Below are positions 1 to 8,382 of a stretch of 64,000 nucleotides of DNA, in pieces. The stretch comes from Labrenzia sp. OB1. Lineage in GTDB: Bacteria; Pseudomonadota; Alphaproteobacteria; Rhizobiales; Stappiaceae. The notes beneath the pieces were generated by a model. The model searched no databases, was not told the origin of the DNA, and worked only from the letters and a program-made list of their open reading frames with translations. A program made the position numbers and the translations under genes. How positions within the stretch are numbered: the stretch's first letter is position 1; each line of letters begins with the position of its first letter. The DNA lies in NCBI RefSeq assembly GCF_001624695.1, contig NZ_JSEP01000007.1:223330-287329 (forward strand), read 5' to 3'.

Positions 1-2
1 GC

Positions 3-515
3 GGCGGTTACGGCGGCAACAGCGATCATGACGGTCTGGCGAACGGTTGCTCGACCATCGGTATTTCCAAGGCGCCACCGGTTGAGATCATGGAGCAACA
101 GTTCCCCGTGCTCTACCATCGATATGCCCTGCGCGAAGGCTCTGGCGGCGCCGGAAAACATCGCGGCGGCTTCGGTCTCGATTATGAAATCGAGTTGCTG
201 CGCGGTCACGCCACGGCGAGCTTCGTGATGGATCACGGCCGGTTCGGTCCCCAGGGCGCTCTTGGCGGCTCGGACGGGCAGCCGAATTCGGTGAGAATCC
301 TGAAAGATGGCAAGACGATCATCCCTGAACATCTGTCGAAGGCGCAGGACATACCGCTGAAACCCGGTGACCGGGTGCGCGTCGGCACGCCTGGCGGTGG
401 CGGCTACGGGGACCCGAAAGAGCGGGATCCCGAGCTGATCGCCGAAGACCTGCGTTTGGGGCGCTATGACAAAGAACAAACCGTTGAGATGTTCGGGGAA
501 GGTAAAGCCGGCTGA
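3..515 (+). CDS. Hydantoinase B / 5-oxoprolinase-type subunit, C-terminal part
   Basis: This is the 3' end of a gene that begins before the window. The reading frame is open from base 3 and ends with TGA at 513-515. The visible 170 residues carry the C-terminal signature of the HyuB family: a glycine-rich start (GGYGGNSDHDG), then VLYHRYALREGSGGAGKHRGG, and a late PGGGGYGDP motif. HyuB works with HyuA in ATP-dependent opening of hydantoin, 5-oxoproline or similar cyclic amides in the cytoplasm. The HyuA partner would be expected upstream, outside the window. Next to a PxpABC/AccBC set, it suggests a locus devoted to cyclic amides. The exact substrate cannot be read from this fragment. Confidence 0.9.
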   Translation, partial: GGYGGNSDHDGLANGCSTIGISKAPPVEIMEQQFPVLYHRYALREGSGGAGKHRGGFGLDYEIELLRGHATASFVMDHGRFGPQGALGGSDGQPNSVRILKDGKTIIPEHLSKAQDIPLKPGDRVRVGTPGGGGYGDPKERDPELIAEDLRLGRYDKEQTVEMFGEGKAG

Positions 516-605
516 TACCAACCGTTACCGACAGCGACCCGAACGGCAACGCTCCGGGTGCCCCTTTTCTACCGAGCCCTGCCAGCGGATGGTTGGAACG
601 CAATC

Positions 606-633
606 AGCCCCGCCAGTGGTGTCCGGCGGGGCT
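606..633. terminator. Stem-loop between convergent genes
   Basis: A 9-bp GC-rich stem (AGCCCCGCC with GGCGGGGCT) encloses a 10-base loop. It sits between the converging hydantoinase and aminotransferase genes. There is no strong T-run, so termination is plausible rather than certain. Confidence 0.45.
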
Positions 634-661
634 GCCGCCAACCGTCATACGGTTGAACGAA

Positions 662-712
662 CCTGCAGGCCGGAAGGCTGCTTTCCAAGCCTGCAGGCTG
701 AATTGATCGTTT
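662..712. terminator. Second stem-loop with T-rich tail
   Basis: A 9-bp perfect stem (CCTGCAGGC at 662-670 with GCCTGCAGG at 689-697) is followed on the plus strand by a T-rich stretch around 709-716. It could end transcription of the hydantoinase operon. Confidence 0.45.
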
Positions 713-1920
713 TATTTCAACAGGCTGCAGGCCTTTTCAATCCGCTTGCAGGCCTCTTCGATGACTTCCGTACTGGTCGCGATGGACAGGCGGAAATAGG
801 GCGACATGCCGTAGGCCGCGCCATGGATGGAGGCGACACCGACTTCTTCCAGCAGGTATATGACGAAGTCGAGGTCGGAGGTCAGAACCTGGCCCGATGG
901 AGTGGTCTTGCCCATGACGCCAGCACAGCAGGGATAGAGGTAGAAGGCGCCATCCGGTGCGAGACACGACAATCCGGGGATTGCGTTCAACCGGGCAACG
1001 GCCAGATCGGCCCGTTCGCGGTAAACGGAGACGCTTTCGGTGACGAAATCCTGCGGGCCGGTCAGAGCTTCGGCCGCCGCAGCCTGGCTGATGGACGACG
1101 GGCAGGATGACATTTGCGACTGCAGCTTGTTGATCGCATCGATCAAGGGCTGCGGTCCCGCGGCATAGCCGATCCGCCAGCCCGTCATGGCGTAGGATTT
1201 GGAAACGCCGTTGACGATCAGGGTCCGGTCCGCGATTGCCGGAACAACGGCGGAGATCGTTTTGGCAGAACCGGACGTGTACCAGATCTGGTCGTAGATC
1301 TCGTCGCACAGAACCCAGACCTGCGGATGCCGCAAGAGCACCTCTCCAAGCGCAACAAGCTCGGCTTCCGTGTAAGCCGCGCCTGTCGGATTGGACGGCG
1401 AGTTCAAGACCAGCCAGCGGGTGGCGGGGGTGATGGCGGCTTCCAGAGTGGCGGGGTTCAGCTTGAAACCGTCCTCTTCAGCACATTTGACAACAACCGG
1501 CTTGCCGCCATTGGCGATCACCATGTCCGGGTAGGACACCCAATAGGGGGCTGGAATGATGACTTCACTTCCGGCTTCGACGGAGCTCATCAGAGCCAGG
1601 AAAAGGATCTGTTTTCCGCCGCCTCCGACACAGATCTGGCTGGACGTGAAGTCGAGACCCAAACGCCGCCTGAAGTCATGCTGTACCGCATCGCGCAGGG
1701 CGGGTGTGCCATTGACGGGCGTGTATTTCGTCTCTCCGGCCCTGATCGCCGCAATGCCGGCAGCCTTGACGGTTTCCGGCGTATCGAAGTCCGGCTCGCC
1801 GACGGTCATGTCGACGATATCCTTGCCGGCATTGCGCAGATCGCGCGCCTTCTGGGCTGCCGCCGTGCTGGGAGAGATGCTGATGTCGGAGACACGGCGT
1901 GCTGGAACAAAGGTTGACAT
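712..1920 (-). CDS. Pyridoxal-phosphate aminotransferase, class I/II (aspartate aminotransferase family)
   Basis: A 402-residue fold-type I aminotransferase. It shows the N-terminal VGEPDFDTPE motif, NSPSNPTGAAY (the Asn that contacts PLP), CDEIYDQIWY, and VNGVSKSYAMTGWRIGY with the Schiff-base lysine. The start was placed at the ATG at 1920, which has a GGAG element upstream. An upstream in-frame start would add 15 residues that do not fit the family. Aminotransferases of this group act on aspartate, arginine or other amino acids with a 2-oxo acid acceptor. It ends convergent to the hydantoinase gene and heads away from the SDR gene behind it. It may process the amino acid released by ring opening, but its specificity is not visible. 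Confidence 0.9.
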   Translation of the reverse strand: MSTFVPARRVSDISISPSTAAAQKARDLRNAGKDIVDMTVGEPDFDTPETVKAAGIAAIRAGETKYTPVNGTPALRDAVQHDFRRRLGLDFTSSQICVGGGGKQILFLALMSSVEAGSEVIIPAPYWVSYPDMVIANGGKPVVVKCAEEDGFKLNPATLEAAITPATRWLVLNSPSNPTGAAYTEAELVALGEVLLRHPQVWVLCDEIYDQIWYTSGSAKTISAVVPAIADRTLIVNGVSKSYAMTGWRIGYAAGPQPLIDAINKLQSQMSSCPSSISQAAAAEALTGPQDFVTESVSVYRERADLAVARLNAIPGLSCLAPDGAFYLYPCCAGVMGKTTPSGQVLTSDLDFVIYLLEEVGVASIHGAAYGMSPYFRLSIATSTEVIEEACKRIEKACSLLK

Positions 1921-2003
1921 GGTCAACTCCGGAGTCTGGGGTTCTTCAAAATAATTCCGCACCATAAAACGCAGCCCGAGAGGTCAGGCTGCGTCTTGTC
2001 TGG

Positions 2004-2765
2004 TCACAGGATGACGGTGTCGCCATCGCGTTTGGCAGTGCGAAGCCCGCCGGGAACCTGGAGCGTCGGCATCAGCTCGATCATGCCGATGTTGACGTAT
2101 TGCGGGGCGTCGATGGCATAATTGACGGCGTCAGCGATGTCTGACGGCTGCGGCATTTCGAAACCTTCGAAGTATTTCTTCTTGGCCAGCGCCGGATCGA
2201 TCTTCTCGACCTTGGCGAAGATGTCGGTTTCAACGCGGCCCGGAGAGATCTCGGTGACGCGAACCCGGCGTCCAAAGGCGTCCGTACGCAACTGGCGGGA
2301 CACCGTGTGCATGGCTGCCTTGGTCGCGTGATAGACCGTATGACCGCTGAACTCATAATGACCGGCGATAGAGGTAATGTTGATGATATGGCCCTTGTCG
2401 CGCTCCATCATGCCGGGCAGCAGGAGGCGGGACAGGTGCAACGCGGCACGCAGGTTGACGTCGATTTGCTCATCGACATCGAAGGCATCGGAAGACAACA
2501 GGTTGCCGGGGCGTGAAACGCCGGCATTGTTGACGAGAATGTCGATTTCCAGGCCATTGAGCAATTCGGTGACGGCGTTTGTGTCCGAGACATCGATTGC
2601 ATGGGGAATGACGCCGCAGTGCTTTTCCAGATCGGCGAGCTTGTCAGCGTTCCGGGCCAGCGCATGCACGGTGATGCCATTGGTCCGCAGGCGCTCGGCA
2701 ATGGCCCAGCCCATTCCGGCGGAGGCCCCGGTGACAATCGCTGTCTTGTAATCTGAGAATGGCAT
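2004..2765 (-). CDS. SDR family NAD(P)-dependent oxidoreductase
   Basis: A 253-residue classical short-chain dehydrogenase. The nucleotide-binding loop TGASAGMGWAIA lies near residues 12-23, NNAG near residue 80, and the catalytic Ser plus Tyr-x3-Lys in ITSIAGH and VYHATKAA. The start at 2765 lies one base after the pxpA stop codon, so it is probably translationally coupled and part of the same operon. The family oxidises or reduces small alcohols and ketones in the cytoplasm. It resembles YdfG-type 3-hydroxy acid dehydrogenases in length and motifs, which would suit a hydroxy-amino-acid intermediate. That specificity is inference. Confidence 0.88.
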   Translation of the reverse strand: MPFSDYKTAIVTGASAGMGWAIAERLRTNGITVHALARNADKLADLEKHCGVIPHAIDVSDTNAVTELLNGLEIDILVNNAGVSRPGNLLSSDAFDVDEQIDVNLRAALHLSRLLLPGMMERDKGHIINITSIAGHYEFSGHTVYHATKAAMHTVSRQLRTDAFGRRVRVTEISPGRVETDIFAKVEKIDPALAKKKYFEGFEMPQPSDIADAVNYAIDAPQYVNIGMIELMPTLQVPGGLRTAKRDGDTVIL

Positions 2766-2766
2766 T

Positions 2767-3573
2767 TTAGTCCTTCCTGAAGAGTGTTTGTCCGGAGGAA
2801 CCGGACCTTTGGCTGTCTTGCGACAGCGGTGTGATTGTGCCGCCGGCCCGGGCAATCGCGTCGCGTAGCGTCTGCGCCAGCCTTACCGCTCCGGCGGTGT
2901 CTGAGTGGATGAGGATGGATTGCACCGGCATATCGATTGCCGTCCCGTCAATGGCTTCGACCGTTGCCGTCTCGATCACCTTGAGGACGCGGCTGACAAC
3001 AGCGTCCGGGTCGTGAATGACGGCTCCCTGCCGGGAGCGTGGAGCAAGCTGTCCATCGGGTGTGTAGCCACGATCCGCCAGGAACAGCCTCACGGTGCGG
3101 CTGCCCGCAGCCAGCGCCGCACGATCCAGAGCGCTGCCAGGCAGAACGAGAAAGGCGATTTCCGGATCAAAGGATCGCGTGGCGCGGACGAGCGCTTCCG
3201 CCGTCGCCGGATCCGCGCTGGCCAGATTCCCGAGCGCCCCGTGGGGGTTCATGTGGGTGACCTTGTGATCAGCGCGGGCGGCAAGTCCGGCGAGCGCACC
3301 AAGCTGGTAAAGGACGTGAGCCTCCAGCTCGGGCAACGCCATATCGATCCGGCGGCGGCCAAAACCCATTCTGTCCGGGTAGCTCACATGGGCGCCAAGA
3401 TCGACGCCGTGGTCTTTTGCCAGCCGGATGGTCCGGTCCATGATGACGGGGTCACCCGCATGATAACCGCAGGCGACATTCGCGGAGCTTACCAGACCCA
3501 TGAGCGCAGCATCGTCGGCAATCTGATAAGGACCAAAGCCTTCGCCCATGTCGGAGTTCAGGTCGATGTTCAT
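2767..3573 (-). CDS. pxpA: 5-oxoprolinase subunit A / LamB-YcsF family hydrolase
   Basis: A 268-residue LamB/YcsF protein with the family start MNIDLNSDMGEGFGPY, then SSANVACGYHAGDP and a THMNPHGALGN segment that carries conserved polar residues. PxpA works with PxpB and PxpC in ATP-dependent cleavage of 5-oxo-L-proline to glutamate. The length is near the usual 250 residues. Its start overlaps the stop of the BCCP-like gene by 4 bases (ATGA), and pxpC and pxpB follow in the same operon. The presence of biotin carboxylase and BCCP genes in the operon raises the possibility that the true substrate is carboxylated first. Confidence 0.93.
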   Translation of the reverse strand: MNIDLNSDMGEGFGPYQIADDAALMGLVSSANVACGYHAGDPVIMDRTIRLAKDHGVDLGAHVSYPDRMGFGRRRIDMALPELEAHVLYQLGALAGLAARADHKVTHMNPHGALGNLASADPATAEALVRATRSFDPEIAFLVLPGSALDRAALAAGSRTVRLFLADRGYTPDGQLAPRSRQGAVIHDPDAVVSRVLKVIETATVEAIDGTAIDMPVQSILIHSDTAGAVRLAQTLRDAIARAGGTITPLSQDSQRSGSSGQTLFRKD

Positions 3574-3971
3574 GGACGCACTTCCAAAGTCATGAGGATG
3601 TCGCCATATCCGGTGATCCGGCCGGTACCGGGCAGTTCGCCAACCAGTGTGCCGGCAACAGGCGCGATCACGGCGTGCCGTGCGGACCCCTGAGCGACAT
3701 AGCCGAGTATCTCGCCGTTGATGACAGCCCGATCCATGGCGATGGGCTCAAGCCCGTCCTCCAGGCCCCTTGGCGAAAAGGTTCCGATTCCGGGACTTCT
3801 GACCGGGATCCGGGCGGGTTCCGGAACGCTCGGCGGTGCGGCGTTGACCGGTCCCGTGCTGCCGTCCGGAAGGACCAGCCGCAAGGTGAGCTCCGGTGCC
3901 TCGACGATCATCGACGAGACGGCATTGGCCCGCATGGCCGTGACGAGTTGATCGAGATCTTCCGATGTCAT
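3570..3971 (-). CDS. Biotinyl/lipoyl-domain-like protein lacking the acceptor lysine
   Basis: A 133-residue protein built like a short biotin carboxyl carrier protein: an N-terminal DLDQLVTAMRANAVSSMIVEAPE segment resembling the start of the accB product, a proline-rich linker near residues 40-60, and a C-terminal beta-rich domain with APVAGTLVGELP and a GYGDILMTLE ending. The place where BCCPs have EAMKM reads AQGSARHAV, so the biotin-accepting lysine is absent. Start chosen at the ATG at 3971, two bases after the pxpC stop codon. A true BCCP lies in the same operon at 6964. This copy may be a structural or regulatory subunit, or a non-functional relic; the clean frame and tight coupling favour function. 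Confidence 0.72.
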   Translation of the reverse strand: MTSEDLDQLVTAMRANAVSSMIVEAPELTLRLVLPDGSTGPVNAAPPSVPEPARIPVRSPGIGTFSPRGLEDGLEPIAMDRAVINGEILGYVAQGSARHAVIAPVAGTLVGELPGTGRITGYGDILMTLEVRP

Positions 3972-3973
3972 GA

Positions 3974-4951
3974 CTATCTCCACCCCTGTTGCAGGCCATG
4001 CCATGCCTTGCGGTCGTTGGTCAGCTTGTCGAACAGCCCCTGCAGCTCACGCTCTGCGGCGCGCGCGCCGTCCAGGTCCGTTCTCACGAACCGCAGGCGG
4101 TCGCCTGGCACGGTTTGCCCCAACCGCCAGAGGTCGGCACTGATCACGGCGGCAATCTTGGGATAGCCGCCCATGGTCGCTGAATCAGCCAGCTGGATGA
4201 TCGGCTGACCGCCGCCCGGAACCTGTACGATGCCGGGTATGATCCCGTGTGAGCGCAGTTCTCCCGCCTGGTCGCGGCGAAGATCCGGTCCCTGAAGACG
4301 GTAGCCCTGGCGGTTGCTTTGCGGCGTTATCCGATAAGTTTCAGACCAGAAGGAAGACCTTGCAGCCTCCGTGAAGCTCTCGTGCTCCGCCGCAGGCAGG
4401 GCTCTGAGTTCAATCGTCTCGCCATGCGGCCGGGTGAGTTCCGGAACGGCAAGGCTGACGCCATTTGCCGGGAAATCCTCAGAGGTTGCCAGTTCCGGCT
4501 TCAAGACATCGCCAGTGCGCAGGATACGACCTTTGAACCCGCCAAACCCTTCACGCAGCTGGGTGCTTCGCGAACCGAGGATTTCAGGCACATCGATGCC
4601 GCCACTCAGGGCAAGATAGACGCGTCCACCGTTCCGGAACGGCCCGAGATGCAATTCCTGACCGGCCCTGGCCATGCCGGCCCACGTCTTGGGGAGCAGG
4701 ACATCATCCAGCCTTGCGCCGCAGGCCGCACCCGCCAGGGCGAATGCCTGATCCTGGCCGAACCGGAAGCTGGCCGGGCTGAGGGGTATTTCCAAGGCTG
4801 CTGCGCCCGGCTCATTGCCGAGCATCAGGTTTGCCAGCTTCAATGCCACCGGATCCATGGCCCCGGCACGTCCGAGGCCCTGGAACCAATGATGGTCCCG
4901 ACCCAGATCTTGCACCGTCGCGAGCGGAGGTATGCTCAGGATCTCGATCAT
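3974..4951 (-). CDS. pxpC: 5-oxoprolinase subunit C / biotin-dependent carboxyltransferase family (AHS2, KipA-like)
   Basis: A 325-residue AHS2 protein. The start at 4951 gives the family N-terminus MIEILSIPPLATVQDLGR, followed by GRAGAMDPVALKLANLMLGN. The C-terminal half has GYRLQGP, IPGIVQVPGGGQPIIQLADSATMGGYPKIA and VISADLWRLGQTVPGD. It overlaps the pxpB stop by four bases. AHS1 and AHS2 proteins make a heterodimer that serves as the transferase part of 5-oxoprolinase and is homologous to the carboxyltransferase domain of urea carboxylase. With accB and accC in the operon, the second role deserves attention. Confidence 0.92.
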   Translation of the reverse strand: MIEILSIPPLATVQDLGRDHHWFQGLGRAGAMDPVALKLANLMLGNEPGAAALEIPLSPASFRFGQDQAFALAGAACGARLDDVLLPKTWAGMARAGQELHLGPFRNGGRVYLALSGGIDVPEILGSRSTQLREGFGGFKGRILRTGDVLKPELATSEDFPANGVSLAVPELTRPHGETIELRALPAAEHESFTEAARSSFWSETYRITPQSNRQGYRLQGPDLRRDQAGELRSHGIIPGIVQVPGGGQPIIQLADSATMGGYPKIAAVISADLWRLGQTVPGDRLRFVRTDLDGARAAERELQGLFDKLTNDRKAWHGLQQGWR

Positions 4952-5607
4952 CGGTTCATCGCCAGCGGTGTGAATTTGATCCTGTCGCCAGGGCACAAGA
5001 GCGAGGCCGGACTGCGCAGGGGATCGAAGAACGTCACGTCGGCGGTGCCGATGGTGTTCCAGCCGCTGGGCCCCGCGGACGCGGAAACGCCCGTTTGCAT
5101 GCCGGCCAGGGAGAGGGAGCCACCCGGAAGATTGGTCAACGGCACCTTGCGGCGCGGTGTTTCCAGCCGGGGATCCAGACCACCAAGATAGCAATAGCCC
5201 GCATGGCTGCCGACAGCATAAACCGTGTATTCCGGCTCCGAGTGGAGATGCACCACCTCTTCCACACTGAGGCCGGTCATTGTGGCCACCTCATCCAGAT
5301 GCGGCCCGCCTTCCCCACCGTAGTGGATGCCAACTTCCAGCAGTTTGCCGTCGACGACCTTGCGAATACCGCTTTCCCAGGCTTCGCAGAGTTGCGCGGC
5401 CAAGGCATCCAGATCCTGTGGAATGCTATCAAGCAGAAGCGTGAGGTTGGTCATCCCGGGAACGGCTTCCCGGACATCGGACCATTGTGCCGCCCTGTCG
5501 GCCAAGGCCCAGATCCGCTGCTGATCCTCAAGGTCGAACGGGCAATCGGGCGTGAACAGGACAGCATGGCTGCCAAGCATGGAAACGCGCGCGGCTTCAG
5601 GCTGCAT
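4948..5607 (-). CDS. pxpB: 5-oxoprolinase subunit B (AHS1, KipI-like)
   Basis: A 219-residue AHS1-domain protein. Recognisable segments are GMTNLTLLLDS, HYGGEGGPHLDEVA, TGLSVEEVVHLHSEPEYTV, GSHAGYCYLGGLDPRLETPRR and VPLTNLPGGSLSLAGMQTGV followed by a glycine/proline-rich end. It pairs with PxpC. The start at 5607 overlaps the accC stop by 11 bases; an alternative ATG nine codons in (5580) is possible. Position between the biotin carboxylase and PxpC genes fits a joint complex. Confidence 0.92.
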   Translation of the reverse strand: MQPEAARVSMLGSHAVLFTPDCPFDLEDQQRIWALADRAAQWSDVREAVPGMTNLTLLLDSIPQDLDALAAQLCEAWESGIRKVVDGKLLEVGIHYGGEGGPHLDEVATMTGLSVEEVVHLHSEPEYTVYAVGSHAGYCYLGGLDPRLETPRRKVPLTNLPGGSLSLAGMQTGVSASAGPSGWNTIGTADVTFFDPLRSPASLLCPGDRIKFTPLAMNR

Positions 5608-6967
5608 TGTCGCCCTCCCGCGTCTTGAGCCAGCTTTCCATGTGATGGATGCTCACGCCGCCGGCGCAAAACTCCGGTTCAGCCATTATTTGACGGTGCA
5701 GCGGGATATTGGTCAGCACGCCCTCGACCTGCATTTCGGCAAGTGCGCTACGCGCGCGCGCCAGCGCCTCGTCCCTGGTCTGGCCAAAGGTAATGACCTT
5801 GGCGATCATCGAATCGTAGAACGGCGAAACCGTCATGCCGGCCACAGCGTGGGTGTCGACCCGCACACCGGGACCACCGGGAAGACGCAGGCCGGTGATT
5901 GTCCCTGCGCTCGATACAAAGCTGGACGGATCTTCGGCATTGATCCGGCATTCAATCGCATGACCGGTCGTGCGGACCTGGTCCTGGGTCACCGCGAGGG
6001 CCGCGCCTCGGGCGACATCAATCTGCATTGCAACAATGTCGAGGCCCGTCACCATCTCGGTCACGGGATGCTCGACTTGAACGCGGGTGTTCATCTCGAT
6101 GAAGAAGAACTGGCCGTCCTCATAGAGAAATTCGAATGTTCCGGCACCCACATAGCCGATCTCCCGGCAGGATGCGGCACAACGGGCACCGATTTCCGCG
6201 ATCAGCCCACGATCGATCCCGGGAGCCGGCGCCTCTTCGACAACCTTCTGGTGCCGCCGTTGCATGGAGCAATCCCGGTCGCCGAGCCAGATGGCGTTGC
6301 CATGGCTATCAGCCAGGATCTGGATCTCGACATGCCGCGGCCTGGCAAGATACTTTTCCATGTAGATATCGGACTGACCGAAGAACCTGCCCGCTTCCTG
6401 ACGGGTGAGCATGGCAGCTTCGATCAGTTCCGATGGGTTCGTGACGACGCGCATGCCGCGTCCGCCGCCGCCGCCGGCAGCCTTCATGATCACCGGGTAA
6501 CCGATATCCTCAGCGATGGCCGCTATGACCGCCGGATCTTCCGGGAGGGTTGCGTCCGGTCCCGGCACACAGGGTACGCCGTGGGCGACCATGGCACGTT
6601 TCGCCGAAACCTTGTCGCCCATCATTCTCATGACGTCGGCGCTCGGTCCGATAAAAGTGAGCCCCGCCGCGGCGACCGCCTCTGCAAATTCGGCGCTTTC
6701 GGACAGGAAGCCATAACCCGGATGGATCATGTCGGCGCCGAGCGTCCTGGCGGCGGCCAGAAGGGCCGGGATGTTCAGATAGCTCTTCGCGGCAGCGGCA
6801 GGGCCGATGCAGATGGTCTCGTCAGCTGCCTTCAGATATGGCGCATCGCGGTCTGCTTCGGAATGTGCGCAGACGACACGCAGCCCCAGGTACCGGCAGG
6901 CGCGGATGATCCTGAGGGCAATTTCGCCGCGGTTCGCGACGAGGACGGTTTGAGGCGCGGCCGTCAT
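5597..6967 (-). CDS. accC: Acetyl-CoA carboxylase-type biotin carboxylase subunit
   Basis: A 456-residue biotin carboxylase of normal length. It has the N-terminal VANRGEIALRIIRAC motif, HPGYGFLSE (83-90), the ATP-grasp glycine loop KAAGGGGGRG (162-171), and the catalytic stretch EMNTRVQVEHPVTE (291-304). It carboxylates the biotin of a BCCP using ATP and bicarbonate. Its start overlaps the accB stop by four bases. No acetyl-CoA carboxyltransferase (accA/accD) gene is nearby. The only carboxyltransferase-like proteins in the operon are PxpB and PxpC, so this is probably an accessory biotin carboxylase rather than the housekeeping fatty-acid enzyme. Confidence 0.92.
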   Translation of the reverse strand: MTAAPQTVLVANRGEIALRIIRACRYLGLRVVCAHSEADRDAPYLKAADETICIGPAAAAKSYLNIPALLAAARTLGADMIHPGYGFLSESAEFAEAVAAAGLTFIGPSADVMRMMGDKVSAKRAMVAHGVPCVPGPDATLPEDPAVIAAIAEDIGYPVIMKAAGGGGGRGMRVVTNPSELIEAAMLTRQEAGRFFGQSDIYMEKYLARPRHVEIQILADSHGNAIWLGDRDCSMQRRHQKVVEEAPAPGIDRGLIAEIGARCAASCREIGYVGAGTFEFLYEDGQFFFIEMNTRVQVEHPVTEMVTGLDIVAMQIDVARGAALAVTQDQVRTTGHAIECRINAEDPSSFVSSAGTITGLRLPGGPGVRVDTHAVAGMTVSPFYDSMIAKVITFGQTRDEALARARSALAEMQVEGVLTNIPLHRQIMAEPEFCAGGVSIHHMESWLKTREGDNAA

Positions 6968-7392
6968 GCCGACATCCTGAAAAGCGGTGTGCCCGGCTGG
7001 ACCTGATCGCCATTGCCGATCAGGATCTCCTCCACCGTGCCGGCCGCCTTCGCGCCGACTGAAGTCATCACCTTCATGGCTTCAATCACATAGAGCGTCT
7101 GGCCAGGGGACACCGGATCGCTAACCTGTACGAAGGGGGCTGACCCGGGATCGGGCGTGAGATGGCACAGGCCCGACATTTCCGCCATGATCGTCAACGC
7201 GTCCTGCTCAGGCCCGGAAGCCGCCAGGGAGGACGAGGGCCGAGTTGCCGGGATTGCACCGACTGCCGACGGGACATTCTCATGCCGGACAATCTGGATC
7301 CTGACGCCGTTTTCGGTCAGGTCCAGCTCCTTCACACTCTGTGCTGACATCCATTCCATGATCGAGGTCAGATGTGCGGCATCGACGGTCAT
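6964..7392 (-). CDS. accB: Biotin carboxyl carrier protein
   Basis: A 142-residue BCCP. The C-terminal biotinyl domain has the canonical IEAMKV motif with the biotinylated lysine at residue 107 and the mirror sequence GNGDQVQPGTPLF. The N-terminal region begins MTVDAAHLTSIMEWM and is joined by a Pro/Ala/Ser-rich linker (about residues 40-62). Start set at the ATG at 7392; an upstream in-frame start would add 22 unusual residues. It is the first gene of the accB-accC-pxpB-pxpC-BCCP-like-pxpA-SDR run, so the promoter should lie between 7393 and 7637, divergent from the RraA gene. Confidence 0.9.
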   Translation of the reverse strand: MTVDAAHLTSIMEWMSAQSVKELDLTENGVRIQIVRHENVPSAVGAIPATRPSSSLAASGPEQDALTIMAEMSGLCHLTPDPGSAPFVQVSDPVSPGQTLYVIEAMKVMTSVGAKAAGTVEEILIGNGDQVQPGTPLFRMSA

Positions 7393-7637
7393 TGCGCGGC
7401 CTAATTCCTTGTTTTCTGTGCGTTGAGTGCAGCGCTGCTCCTGCCCGATTTTTAGCATGAGCAGAAATTGATGATGTCAGACTGGATTGGAATGACCGGC
7501 TTCCGATGCGTTGCATCGGGAACTGAAATCACGTCAGAGCGAACGGCTCTTATCGCGGTTTCCGGTGGTTCTTTATGATCGACGATCACGGCAGTGGGAC
7601 ACTTGCCGGAGATCAGGACATCATTGGGAGTATGCCG

Positions 7638-8312
7638 ATGCCACATATCATCACCAAAATCGAACGTGCAAAACCGGAAGACTGCGCGGCGCTGGGAAAA
7701 TTCGGCAGCGCGACCATTCATGAAGCACAGGGGCGTCTGGGGGCGCTCAACTCCCGGATCAAGCCGATCGACCGGTCCATGTCGGTCTGCGGTCCTGCTT
7801 TCACCGTCGTCAGCGCACCGCGCGACAACATCATGCTTCAACTGGCCATCCATTACGCTCAGCCCGGCGATGTGATCGTCGTTTCGGCCGGCGAATACGA
7901 AGAAGCCGGAAGTTTCGGTGATGTGCTCGGCAATGCCTGCGTTGCCAAGGGGATTGCGGGTGTGGTCACCGATACTGGTGTTCGTGATACGGCGGAACTC
8001 ATCAAGCTGGGTCTGCCGGTTTTCTCGTTGAGCGTCAGCATCAAGGGGACCGTCAAGGAAACCCTCGGGCAGATCAACGGCAACATCATTATTGGCGGCG
8101 TAGAGGTTCGTCCGGGAGATGTGATCCGGGGCGATGCGGACGGTCTTGTCACCGTGTTGCGCGAGGATGCTGCCGAAGTGGCAAACAAATCGCAGGCCCG
8201 GGAAGATGCGGAGGCCGGCTTTATCGCGGCTTACAAGGCAGGGCGCACAATCATCGACGTCTGCAATCTGGAAAAGGTTCTTGCCGAAAAGGGTCTGACA
8301 ACGGATCTTTGA
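7638..8312 (+). CDS. RraA family protein (HMG/CHA aldolase-like)
   Basis: A 224-residue RraA-like protein with FGSATIHEAQGRLG near the start, a PGDVIVVSAGEYEEAGSFGDVLGNACVAKGIAGVV core and GGVEVRPGDVIRGDADGLVTV at the C-terminal third. Members include 4-hydroxy-4-methyl-2-oxoglutarate / 4-carboxy-4-hydroxy-2-oxoadipate aldolases and RNase E inhibitor proteins. In a catabolic locus a metal-dependent aldolase or oxaloacetate-decarboxylase role is more likely. Two ATGs lie close together; the one at 7638 is preferred because GGGAG sits seven bases before it. It is transcribed away from accB and converges on the TRAP genes. Confidence 0.85.
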   Translation: MPHIITKIERAKPEDCAALGKFGSATIHEAQGRLGALNSRIKPIDRSMSVCGPAFTVVSAPRDNIMLQLAIHYAQPGDVIVVSAGEYEEAGSFGDVLGNACVAKGIAGVVTDTGVRDTAELIKLGLPVFSLSVSIKGTVKETLGQINGNIIIGGVEVRPGDVIRGDADGLVTVLREDAAEVANKSQAREDAEAGFIAAYKAGRTIIDVCNLEKVLAEKGLTTDL

Positions 8313-8336
8313 TCCGGCAAGCCTCTTGTTGACCGG

Positions 8337-8370
8337 AAAAGCCCCTGCTCCTCACGGAACAGGGGCTTTT
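8337..8370. terminator. Bidirectional intrinsic terminator
   Basis: A perfect 11-bp stem (AAAAGCCCCTG at 8337-8347 with CAGGGGCTTTT at 8360-8370) has T-runs on both strands. It lies exactly between the converging RraA gene and dctM and should serve both. Confidence 0.88.
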
Positions 8371-8382
8371 CCTTGTCATGCG

